In this document: one piece after another, positions 34,447 to 41,374 of the stretch
Numbering within the stretch: position 1 is the stretch's first letter
Layout: the number at the start of each line of letters is the position of its first letter
DNA from: Burkholderia sp. Ax-1724
GTDB taxonomy: Bacteria; Pseudomonadota; Gammaproteobacteria; Burkholderiales; Burkholderiaceae
Assembly: GCF_011752995.1 (NCBI RefSeq)
Contig: NZ_VWWL01000014.1
Span: 124,001 to 188,000, forward strand
Reading direction: 5' to 3'
Length of the DNA: 64,000 nucleotides
Program-made: the position numbers and the translations under genes
Notes under the pieces: generated by a model
Database searches by the model: none
What the model was told of the DNA's origin: nothing
What the model saw: the letters and a program-made list of their open reading frames with translations, nothing else

Positions 34447-35655
34447 ATGAGGATCGACTCAAGCATCATAAGAAGGTGGCGGCCGTGGCTGCTCGTTTGC
34501 CTTGCACTGGTCGCGACGCCGCGTGCGGCGTTCGCGGATTCCGGCGGCAGTTGCGCGAGCGCAAACGCGGCGTGCCCGTTCGTCGCCGATCTGCTCGCGC
34601 AGCGCGAGGGTTACGGGCGCGCGGCGACGGGCGGCGAGGGCGGCGAGGTCGTGACCGTAACGTCGGGGGCGGACGCGGGACCGGGCACGCTGCGCGACGC
34701 GCTCGCTCACGCCGGCGGGCGGCGCTGGATCCGCTTCGCGTCGGACATGACCATCGCGTTGCGCTCGCAACTGCGTGTGCCGGGCAACGTCACGATCGAC
34801 GGCCGCGGCCATCGCGTGACGCTGCTCGACTACGGGCTCGGCATTTACGGCAGCAGCAACGTGATCGTCACGCATCTGACCATCGACGGGCGGTTGCGGA
34901 CGTTCTCGCAGGCCATCAACGTAGCCAATTATTCGCACGATGTCTGGATCGACCATCTCGATCTTTCGCGCTTCGCCGATCGCCTGCTCAACGTAAAAAA
35001 CGGCTCGACGGACGTGACGGTGTCGTGGGTCAAGTTTCATGACGACGACAAGGTCATGCTGCTGAACAACATCACGTCGAAGAACCTGTTCGCCAATTAC
35101 GGGCGCGACAAGGTGGCGCGCGTGACGGTCCATCACTGCTACTTCCTGAATACCGTGCAGCGCAATCCGCGTGCGCAGTTCGGCACGTTTCATCTCTTCA
35201 ACAACCTGCTCGAGAACTGGGATTTTTACGGCATGAGCTTTAGCCTGCAGGCACGGGCGCTGGTGGAGGGGAACATCTTCAGCAACACGTCGGATCGCCG
35301 TTGCGTGGAGCCGGAGTTCTTCCCGACAGTGGAGGGCGTAAAGGCGCGTTATTGCGACTACATCGCCGGGGCGCCGGCGAGAAGCGCATTGCCGAACGGC
35401 GGATCGGACCAGAAGCATTTCGAGCAGACGGCCCAGCTTTACGCGAGCGGGAGCGACTATCGCGCGTCTCTGCTGGTCAGGGACAATCTCTATCTGCGCG
35501 ATGCCAGGGCGGTTTTGCAGAGCTATCAGCCGGAGAAGGTGCCAGCCGTGCCTTACTGCTACAAGTACGACAAACCGACGCTGGGACTCGCGGACGAAAT
35601 CCGCCAGTTCGCCGGCAATACCGATGGACAGACGCTGCGCGTGCCTTGTCACTGA
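34447..35655 (+). CDS. Secreted PL1-type pectate-lyase-like enzyme, probable capsule lyase
   Basis: A 402-residue protein with a signal peptide ('WLLVCLALVATPRAAFA'). The body is a parallel beta-helix polysaccharide lyase: 'GPGTLRDALAHAGGRRWIRF' is the PL1 start, 'VWIDHLDLSRFADRLLNVKN' is the vWiDH motif with the Ca-binding region, and 'NTVQRNPRAQFGTFHLFNNL' carries the catalytic Arg (the second Arg of RxPxxR is Gln). Pectate is alpha-1,4-galacturonan and Vi polymer is alpha-1,4-linked GalNAcA, so this enzyme most likely cleaves the capsule made by the neighbours. A VexL-type Vi lyase has been described in a related locus in Achromobacter. Plant pectin degradation is the alternative. Confidence 0.8.
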   Translation: MRIDSSIIRRWRPWLLVCLALVATPRAAFADSGGSCASANAACPFVADLLAQREGYGRAATGGEGGEVVTVTSGADAGPGTLRDALAHAGGRRWIRFASDMTIALRSQLRVPGNVTIDGRGHRVTLLDYGLGIYGSSNVIVTHLTIDGRLRTFSQAINVANYSHDVWIDHLDLSRFADRLLNVKNGSTDVTVSWVKFHDDDKVMLLNNITSKNLFANYGRDKVARVTVHHCYFLNTVQRNPRAQFGTFHLFNNLLENWDFYGMSFSLQARALVEGNIFSNTSDRRCVEPEFFPTVEGVKARYCDYIAGAPARSALPNGGSDQKHFEQTAQLYASGSDYRASLLVRDNLYLRDARAVLQSYQPEKVPAVPYCYKYDKPTLGLADEIRQFAGNTDGQTLRVPCH

Positions 35656-35713
35656 CGATGCGGCGCTCTCCCCCGTCTCCTTTCACTCACCACACTCGCA
35701 AACGGTCATCCTC

Positions 35714-37075
35714 GTGAATATCGTGATTCTCGCGGCCGGCATGGGCAAACGCATGCACTCCGCGCTGCCGAAAGTGCTTCATCCGCTCGCCGGCAAGCCG
35801 CTTCTCTCGCACGTTATCGATACGGCCCGCGCGCTCTCGCCGACCCGCCTCGTCGTCGTGACAGGTCATGGCGGCGAGGCCGTGCGCGAAGCGGTCGGCG
35901 CGCCCGACGTGCGGTTCGCGCTGCAGGCCCAGCAACTCGGCACGGGCCACGCGCTCGCACAGGCCCTGCCGCTGCTCGATGCGGACGTGCCCACGCTCGT
36001 GCTGTACGGCGATGTGCCGCTGACGCGCGCGTTGACGCTCGAACGCCTCGTTGAGGCTGCGGGCCGAAACCGCTACGGCATCCTGACCGTTACGCTCGAC
36101 GACCCGAGCGGCTACGGGCGCATCGTGCGCGACGCGGCGGGCAAGGTCGCGCGCATCGTCGAACAGAAGGATGCGAGCGAAGCGGAACGCAAGATCGCCG
36201 AGATCAACACGGGCATTATCGTGACGCCGACCGCGCCGCTTGCGGGCTGGCTCGCCACGCTGAAGAACGACAACGCCCAGCGCGAGTATTACCTGACCGA
36301 CGTCGTGGAAGCGGCGATTGCCGCCGGCTATCCGGCCGTGACCGCGCAGCCCGACCACGCATGGGAAACGCTCGGCGTGAACAGCAAGCAGCAGCTCGCC
36401 GAACTGGAGCGCGTGCATCAACGCAACGTGGCGGAGGCACTGCTGGTCGCGGGCGTTACGCTGGCCGATCCGGCGCGGATCGACGTACGCGGTTCGCTGA
36501 CGTGCGGGCGCGATGTGTTTATCGACGTCAACTGCGTGTTCGAGGGCGAGGTGACGCTGGCGGACAACGTCACCGTGGGGCCGAACTGCGTGATCCGTAG
36601 CGCGTCGATTGGCGCGGGAACGCGTATCGACGCTTATACGCACATCGACAATGCAGAGGTCGGCGCGCATGCTGTGCTTGGACCGTATGCGCGTTTGCGC
36701 CCCGGCGCGCAGCTTGCCGACGAGGTTCACGTGGGCAATTTCGTCGAGGTGAAGAATGCGCGCGTCGGTGCCGGCTCGAAGGCGAACCACCTGAGCTACC
36801 TCGGCGACGCCGACGTGGGCGCGGGCGTCAACATCGGCGCGGGCACCATCACCTGCAACTACGACGGTGTGAACAAGCATCGCACGATTATCGAGGACAA
36901 CGTGTTCGTGGGTTCGGATACGCAGTTCGTCGCGCCGGTGCGGGTGGGACGAGGCGCGACTATTGCGGCGGGGACGACGGTGCGGAAGGATGTGGCTGAG
37001 GGGGTGCTTGTGCTCGACAGGAAGATGCAGGTTGAGAGGGGAGGGTATGTTCGGGCGGTGAGGAGGAAGAGTTGA
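35714..37075 (+). CDS. glmU: Bifunctional N-acetylglucosamine-1-P uridyltransferase/glucosamine-1-P acetyltransferase
   Basis: A 453-residue GlmU. 'VILAAGMGKRMHSALPKVLH' is the uridyltransferase loop, and 'QREYYLTDVVEAAIAAGYPA' closes the N-terminal domain. The C-terminal left-handed beta-helix holds 'NFVEVKNARVGAGSKANHLS' and 'NIGAGTITCNYDGVNKH', which bind acetyl-CoA and GlcN-1-P. It makes UDP-GlcNAc, the TviB substrate. GTG 35714 is the family start; the longer open frame overlaps the lyase gene. With glmS two genes upstream it forms a dedicated precursor supply. It is the last gene of the capsule locus. Confidence 0.92.
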   Translation: MNIVILAAGMGKRMHSALPKVLHPLAGKPLLSHVIDTARALSPTRLVVVTGHGGEAVREAVGAPDVRFALQAQQLGTGHALAQALPLLDADVPTLVLYGDVPLTRALTLERLVEAAGRNRYGILTVTLDDPSGYGRIVRDAAGKVARIVEQKDASEAERKIAEINTGIIVTPTAPLAGWLATLKNDNAQREYYLTDVVEAAIAAGYPAVTAQPDHAWETLGVNSKQQLAELERVHQRNVAEALLVAGVTLADPARIDVRGSLTCGRDVFIDVNCVFEGEVTLADNVTVGPNCVIRSASIGAGTRIDAYTHIDNAEVGAHAVLGPYARLRPGAQLADEVHVGNFVEVKNARVGAGSKANHLSYLGDADVGAGVNIGAGTITCNYDGVNKHRTIIEDNVFVGSDTQFVAPVRVGRGATIAAGTTVRKDVAEGVLVLDRKMQVERGGYVRAVRRKS

Positions 37076-37086
37076 GGGGGCAGCGC

Positions 37087-37240
37087 TTGACATGCCGCTA
37101 TCAGAACATCTTGGCTGCATATCGTTCGTTGACCGTTGATTTCGCCGGTTGCTCGGCATTGCCACCAGGTATATCGGTCTGATAGACAACGCCTGCGTAC
37201 CGCCGAACGACGTCGATACCGGTGTGGCCGACGAAAGAGG
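37087..37240 (-). pseudogene. Remnant of an effector C-terminal tail (left copy)
   Basis: On the minus strand one frame reads 'ATPVSTSFGGTQALSI' and the neighbouring frame continues 'YQTDIPGGNAEQPAKSTVNE' and ends 'RYAAKMF' at a TGA. The first piece matches 'AMPVSTPRGDAQAFKF' of the gene at 41375-41968 and 'ATSVSTPLGNAQAFAY' at 40975-41076. A small indel probably broke the frame between the two pieces. It is read as a displaced, frameshifted effector tail. Confidence 0.5.
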
Positions 37241-37364
37241 TTACTCGCTCGAAGGCAAAGGCGGGTTCCAGTCCATGGGCCCGTCCGTCGTAATTTGAAG
37301 TCGTTCACGTAGCTTCGGATTGGAAAATCCTTGCATTAACATGAGCATGCCGCCGAGTTTGCGG
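37241..37364 (-). pseudogene. Truncated copy of the gene at 41077-41373
   Basis: The sequence matches 41077-41200 without gaps at a constant offset of 3836 bp, with scattered substitutions. It keeps the stop codon and the last 41 or so codons ('LRERLQITTDGPMDWNPPLP'), then similarity stops near 37364. Flanking similarity continues left to about 37211 after a 2-bp indel. This is a direct repeat created by duplication or recombination. Confidence 0.75.
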
Positions 37365-37566
37365 GCGTCTTATGGGGGCCCTCAAGAAACGGACTTTTCG
37401 TACGCTAATACTGACGTATCCCCAAACCTACCGTGTTCCTCAAGCGCAGCACCCAAACAATATCGGAAACCTCTGGCGAAGCTGTTGTTCGATGGCATAG
37501 AAAACACACTCGCTCAGCGGATCAGTCATGACAAGTCGCTTTCAATTTCCGCTCCCTGTGCGCCAC
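37365..37566. other. No gene seen
   Basis: A lower-GC stretch between the truncated repeat copy and the end of the F-box gene. I see no coding frame, hairpin or repeat that I would support. Confidence 0.4.
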
Positions 37567-38658
37567 TTATGCCGCATTCGCATTCAACTCGCCGACCAGC
37601 CTCTGCGCATCCTGATACTCGTCACCTGTAACGAACACCCTCGGGTGTCCAGGCAAGGCTTCTCTCTGTGCAAGAAGCGGCTCACATGTGCGCAGAAACC
37701 CCTCGAATGCCGACCGCACCAGCGCTTGGGTTTGTGGCGACGTCTCACGAGTTGCTGCAATTGTTGCATCGAAGCGTGCTTTCCAGTCGCCGTGGTTTAA
37801 GACAAAGGTGGGAAACTGAGCGATCAGCGTTTGCAGGATGGGGCCGCGTTGCGTGTCGTCGATTGCTTCGAGATGTGCCAGTACCTTGTTCAGATTGCCA
37901 GCGGCGTACTGCAGCGAGTCGGGGCTTGCCGGTTGCGGCAACTTGAAAATATTGGCGCTAAGGCTCATCAGCGTCGGCGACCGGTTCTCCGGCGGATATG
38001 TTCCGACTAACTTCTCAAGTTGGTCGAACGCGGTTTGCTGCAATTTGCTCGGCTGCACGCGCGACAGCAAACTTGCAACTGCCCCTGTCGCAACGCCGCG
38101 CATCTCTTCCGGCCGCATGTTGCCTACCGTGACGATGCTGTCGTGCAGATCTTGCGCCTGAAGCTTGCCGGGATCCGCATTCAGCAGCTTCAGCAGGGGT
38201 GTGGCGGTCCGATTGAAAACTTCTTCGTGGCGTACCGGGGCTAGCTGGGCGATGCTCGTCTGCTGCATGTTCGACTGGCTGAGCCCGCGCGTGCCCATCA
38301 GTTGCAGTAGATTGTCCAGATCCAACGAGCCAGCCTTATTGGCCCACAAGTGAGCGTCGTTCAAAGGCTTTAACGCTTTGAATGGGCGGAGGCGGCTTTG
38401 CGCTAGCGCGGCGACATCTTGCAGCGGCAGGTGATCGCTTATCTCCCGATATATGTCGTCGGGAAGCGTCGCGAGCGTTGGCCGATTCGCCTGGCTGTCA
38501 GTCCTTCGTTGAAAGGAAGGCAGGTCCAGAAAACGAGCGTCGGGCGACGCGCTAGATGTTTTTATTGGCGCCGGTCTGGACGGCGTTGCCTCTGCATTGC
38601 TGTCATGACCGACAGCAGATGGGATGCTGGTGAGTGTCCGGGTAATCGATGAGGTCAT
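37567..38658 (-). CDS. F-box-containing protein, candidate secreted effector
   Basis: A 363-residue protein. The first 65 residues are Ser/Thr/Pro-rich and polar with no signal peptide, as in type III effector starts. Residues about 65-105 read 'TLPDDIYREISDHLPLQDVA', followed by 'ALAQSRLRPFKALKPLNDAH': this matches the eukaryotic F-box pattern LPxxixxxIxxxLPlxDvxxLa. The remaining 250 residues are helical and repeat-like ('LHDSIVTVGNMRPEEMRGVA') with no recognised LRR. F-box proteins recruit targets to SCF ubiquitin ligases in eukaryotes, so a role inside a host cell is inferred. ATG 38658 is used; a TTG five codons upstream is also open. It is in the low-GC accessory region. Confidence 0.65.
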   Translation of the reverse strand: MTSSITRTLTSIPSAVGHDSNAEATPSRPAPIKTSSASPDARFLDLPSFQRRTDSQANRPTLATLPDDIYREISDHLPLQDVAALAQSRLRPFKALKPLNDAHLWANKAGSLDLDNLLQLMGTRGLSQSNMQQTSIAQLAPVRHEEVFNRTATPLLKLLNADPGKLQAQDLHDSIVTVGNMRPEEMRGVATGAVASLLSRVQPSKLQQTAFDQLEKLVGTYPPENRSPTLMSLSANIFKLPQPASPDSLQYAAGNLNKVLAHLEAIDDTQRGPILQTLIAQFPTFVLNHGDWKARFDATIAATRETSPQTQALVRSAFEGFLRTCEPLLAQREALPGHPRVFVTGDEYQDAQRLVGELNANAA

Positions 38659-38686
38659 TGAGGCTGGTCTCAATTAGCGGTTCAAA

Positions 38687-38759
38687 CCGGCGTTACCCTC
38701 AAAACAACGAATCAGCCACTTTACCGGCAGTGGGCCATCGATTTTGCGTGTAACGCCGG
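38687..38759. repeat. 10-bp inverted repeats flanking 53 bp upstream of the F-box gene
   Basis: CCGGCGTTAC (38687-38696) and GTAACGCCGG (38750-38759) are perfect reverse complements. They frame the probable promoter of the F-box gene. This may be a regulatory pair or the ends of a very small mobile remnant. Confidence 0.5.
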
Positions 38760-38786
38760 AGCAGCATTCAAGTTGAGTTATTAATA

Positions 38787-38990
38787 CTAACACGCCGCGT
38801 TTTCCCGTTTGTGGCTGAAGGCGAATTCAAGACCGAGGATGCGAAGTTCTGCGGGTGTGGCCACCGTCTCAACTTGATCGAGCCATTGTGACAGGCTGAG
38901 GTATACCAACCTGATGTCAGGCAAGCCTGTCAGAATCGTCAAGATAGGGTCATCCTGGCAATGAGTTGACGCGAACGCTCCGAGATCTCG
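38787..38990 (-). pseudogene. Possible orphan C-terminal coding fragment
   Basis: A minus-strand frame ending at the stop near 38787 reads plausibly as protein over its last 65 residues ('GLPDIRLVYLSLSQWLDQVE', 'ELRILGLEFAFSHKRENAAC'), but no good start lies before it and it sits directly after the stop of the immunity-like gene at 38992. It is best read as a leftover 3' end. I do not recognise a family. Confidence 0.3.
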
Positions 38991-38991
38991 G

Positions 38992-39384
38992 TCACCGGAA
39001 CAGAGGGTCCAATGTTCCGCCGTCGGTCTCGTGGACCTCGATCGAGTCACACTCAATCGCGAGTTCGGCGCCCAGAGTGGCGTAGACGAAAGCAAGCAAG
39101 GCGGCTTTCCTGTCCGTAAGCCGCTCACCTGCTTCGAGCACTGCACTGGCCCGCGCGTGCTTCTCGTCGTCGGGGGCAACGATGTGAATGCCGTAGACGA
39201 TATTCAGTAAGCCAAGGTGCTCAACTGAAACACACGTTACGCCATTGAACGTGACCGCCGCGCGCCTGTTGGCGAGGTACAGACCAAGCGTCAGCGTGCG
39301 GGGCTCGGTATTCGGGCCAATGACTACGCTGTCCAGATACCAATCGTGAAAATAGTTCCGCGTCTTCAATATTTCATCTGTCAT
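38992..39384 (-). CDS. Immunity-like protein, paralogue of 40013-40399
   Basis: A 130-residue cytoplasmic protein. 'YFHDWYLDSVVIGPNTEPRT' near the N-terminus and 'YATLGAELAIECDSIEVHE' near the C-terminus match 'FFHDWYLIGISADMDARI' and 'SATLGADLLVEFDSFEI' of the gene at 40013. Both also share a central 'NIVYG/NIVYD' strand. Small paired orphan genes next to VgrG and effector remnants are typical immunity proteins. No Pfam name is recognised. No matching toxin gene is intact in the window. Confidence 0.6.
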   Translation of the reverse strand: MTDEILKTRNYFHDWYLDSVVIGPNTEPRTLTLGLYLANRRAAVTFNGVTCVSVEHLGLLNIVYGIHIVAPDDEKHARASAVLEAGERLTDRKAALLAFVYATLGAELAIECDSIEVHETDGGTLDPLFR

Positions 39385-39509
39385 ATTGATTTACCAATGG
39401 GGCATGGAGATGGGCACGCCTTCGTCGTCATCGTTAAATCCCGGGGCGCTCCGTGCGCGATGACGGATGAGGCACTCGAAGAAGCTGGATAGACACATCG
39501 ACAGGTTGC

Positions 39510-39927
39510 TTAGCGATACTCGTCAATCTCCACCGTGCCGCCCAGCACTTGCATCGTCGCCCGAATGTCGTCAGGCACATCGGGCACTCGGTTTCCACTC
39601 GCATTGTCTCAATAGCAAAAAGCGCATCTGCGCGCTCGTGCGCTTGAGCAACCCAAAGAGGTCAACCCGAGGCAATGCCAGGCGTTCGACCAGATAACGA
39701 AGATGAGGTGTCAGCGCGTCACTCTGTACGGTTTTCTTACTGCTGATACTCCAGAGGCCGACGCGCAGCGCACCGGCACTCATGCGCCCTGATGGCGTGA
39801 TGAAACGTTCGCCCTTTATGCCCGCGGTATTCGGCACGACAGCGAAATAGCTTGTCCAGAATTCACGCGGCTCAACGTCCTGATAGATATTGAACGAAGC
39901 GTGGGCGAGTTGGTGCTGTGGTTTCAT
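39510..39927 (-). pseudogene. DUF4279-family gene with frameshift and nonsense change
   Basis: The start (ATG 39927) and first 100 codons give a DUF4279 protein ('ASFNIYQDVEPREFWTSYFA', 'LVERLALPRVDLFGLL'). After 'SAQMRF' the frame drifts to a premature stop near 39571. In the next frame the expected family end is still readable: 'FCY', then TGA where Trp is expected, then 'DNASGNRVPDVPDDIRATMQ' and 'GGTVEIDEYR' ending at TAA 39510. Both a one-frame shift and a Trp-to-stop change are present. DUF4279 proteins are often immunity proteins of polymorphic toxins. Confidence 0.7.
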
Positions 39928-39939
39928 TTGGTGTCCCGT

Positions 39940-39996
39940 TCACGGCGTGTAGGTGTGAATGTTGTCCAACCATTTGCCATTGGGAGGCTTCGTCAT
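39940..39996 (-). other. 18-codon remnant ORF starting MTKPP
   Basis: ATG 39996 opens an 18-codon frame 'MTKPPNGKWLDNIHTYTP' that ends 12 bases before the DUF4279 start. It shares its first five residues and upstream DNA with the gene at 41077-41373. It may be a leader or the leftover of a paralogous gene. Confidence 0.3.
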
Positions 39997-40012
39997 ATTG
40001 GTCGTTTTCCGA

Positions 40013-40399
40013 TCATGCAGCCGTAACTGCCATAGGCGAAACCGGCTTGATTTCGAACGAGTCGAATTCAACCAGTAGATCGGCACCCAGTGTGGCCGAA
40101 AAAACGGCTATCGGCTTGGGTTGATAGTATGCTTTTCCAAAATAGGATTTCTCTAGCGATTCGAGTGCTTGCTTGTATTCGGTGGAATCATGGTCACGGA
40201 GAATCTTCGCATCGTAGACGATGTTCTGAATCAGAAAGTCATTGACGAGGCAACGCGATGCACCTTGAAAGATCACGCGCGCTTGCTGTGCTATGTCGTC
40301 GAGAATCAATAGCAGTTCCATGATCCTGGCGTCCATGTCTGCCGAGATACCGATCAAATACCAGTCGTGGAAGAATTCGTATTGCTTGAGTGTGTCCAT
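40013..40399 (-). CDS. Immunity-like protein, paralogue of 38992-39384
   Basis: A 128-residue protein starting at ATG 40399 with 'YEFFHDWYLIGISADMDARI' and a C-terminal part 'FSATLGADLLVEFDSFEIK'. It is collinear with the paralogue at 38992 but strongly diverged, as expected for immunity proteins matched to different toxins. The DNA before its start (TCCATAGATCAATT) resembles that before the gene at 40476-40958 (TCCATAGAACAATT), a shared 5' arrangement. Confidence 0.6.
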   Translation of the reverse strand: MDTLKQYEFFHDWYLIGISADMDARIMELLLILDDIAQQARVIFQGASRCLVNDFLIQNIVYDAKILRDHDSTEYKQALESLEKSYFGKAYYQPKPIAVFSATLGADLLVEFDSFEIKPVSPMAVTAA

Positions 40400-40475
40400 A
40401 GATCAATTAATTCCGATGCGGCACATCTCCAGATCGGTCTGAAGCGAGTACTCGTTCTTTGCTGTCGATCGCATC

Positions 40476-40958
40476 TTAGGTAAATGATTCTGGCGTAATC
40501 CTGCCGCCTTCAATGACAAGGTGCGGCCCGCTCACGCCCGGCGCGAAAAAACGCCAGTCCTCATCGTCTTCGGCACCATCTGGTGTAACGATGAGCCGAA
40601 AGTCCCGAGACAGGAAAAGTACGATGCTAGCCGCCTCGTCCACGGACACCGCCTCGACGAGCACCGGGCCGCGATCAACCAGACTTCCTCGAAGGCAATC
40701 AGCGCTGGCGTGCGCCTTTTCGTCCGGCCCACGCAGATCATCTTCCGTCGCGACAACCCGGCCACCTTCTTCCAGTCGCCATGAGCATTGGACGTGCAGC
40801 GCAAATGCACCACCTTCCAGGACAGTCCCTCTCGACGTTGTGTACTGCCGCTGCGGCCCAAACTGCATCGTCAACATATCCGCAGCGTGGCTGACCCAGC
40901 TAACGTTAAGGCCAACCAACGCCGTCAGGCGTCGCGTGATTTCCTCTTTCGTGTCCAT
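40476..40958 (-). CDS. Hypothetical immunity-like protein
   Basis: A 160-residue protein with start ATG 40958. It begins 'MDTKEEITRRLTALVGLNVS' and contains 'FGPQRQYTTSRGTVLEGGAF' and the end motif 'DWRFFAPGVSGPHLVIEGGR'. I have no family name. The compact, acidic, signal-less form and its place among orphan immunity-like genes suggest an immunity protein. It is not disrupted. Confidence 0.6.
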   Translation of the reverse strand: MDTKEEITRRLTALVGLNVSWVSHAADMLTMQFGPQRQYTTSRGTVLEGGAFALHVQCSWRLEEGGRVVATEDDLRGPDEKAHASADCLRGSLVDRGPVLVEAVSVDEAASIVLFLSRDFRLIVTPDGAEDDEDWRFFAPGVSGPHLVIEGGRITPESFT

Positions 40959-40974
40959 AGAACAATTCCGTTGA

Positions 40975-41076
40975 GGACTCCGATTGTGGGCGTGCGGTTT
41001 CGGCCGCTATGCACATACGCGAACGCCTGAGCATTGCCGAGCGGCGTCGATACCGACGTGGCCACAATGTCAGGTG
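40975..41076 (-). pseudogene. Remnant of an effector C-terminal tail (right copy)
   Basis: One minus-strand frame reads 'PDIVATSVSTPLGNAQAFAY' then 'VHSGRNRTPTIGVL'. The 'VSTPxGxxQAF' core repeats in the broken effector gene (41375-42195) and in the left copy at 37087-37240. It has no start and no intact upstream domain. Confidence 0.45.
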
Positions 41077-41373
41077 TTACTCGCTCGAAGGTAAGGGCGC
41101 GTTCCAGTCCATAGGCTCGTCCGTTGTAATTTGAAGTCGTTCACGTAGTTCCGGATTGGAAAATCCTTGCATTAACATGAGCATGCCGCCGAGTTTTCGG
41201 GCATCTTCGTCTGTCAATGGCTTTTCCGAGTGCTCCGGTACATCGGGCGGGATGGTAAGCGCCGTCGACCGGTCAATGGCCGCTTGAACGCGTGAGCGCA
41301 ATACCGTACACATCTTGAGTTGTTGTGTGTCCTCATCATAAAAAACGATGCTTGCTCGTGGAGGTTTCGTCAT
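41077..41373 (-). CDS. Small hypothetical protein downstream of the effector-like gene
   Basis: A 98-residue protein (start ATG 41373) with 'MTKPPRASIVFYDEDTQQLK', a helical middle, and the end 'LQITTDEPMDWNAPLPSSE'. The stop of the upstream effector-like gene is one base before its ATG (TGA-T-ATG), so the two were co-translated, as is usual for effector/immunity pairs. Its 3' half is duplicated at 37241-37364. It has no family name. Confidence 0.6.
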   Translation of the reverse strand: MTKPPRASIVFYDEDTQQLKMCTVLRSRVQAAIDRSTALTIPPDVPEHSEKPLTDEDARKLGGMLMLMQGFSNPELRERLQITTDEPMDWNAPLPSSE

Positions 41374-41374
41374 A

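Noticed and set aside
34447..35655. Plant-cell-wall pectate lyase as a virulence gene
   Set aside because: Possible by family, but the position between glmS and glmU in a GalNAcA capsule operon makes a capsule lyase more likely.
38600..38800. hrp/PIP-type promoter box upstream of the F-box gene
   Set aside because: I looked for TTCG-N16-TTCG on the minus strand and found none.
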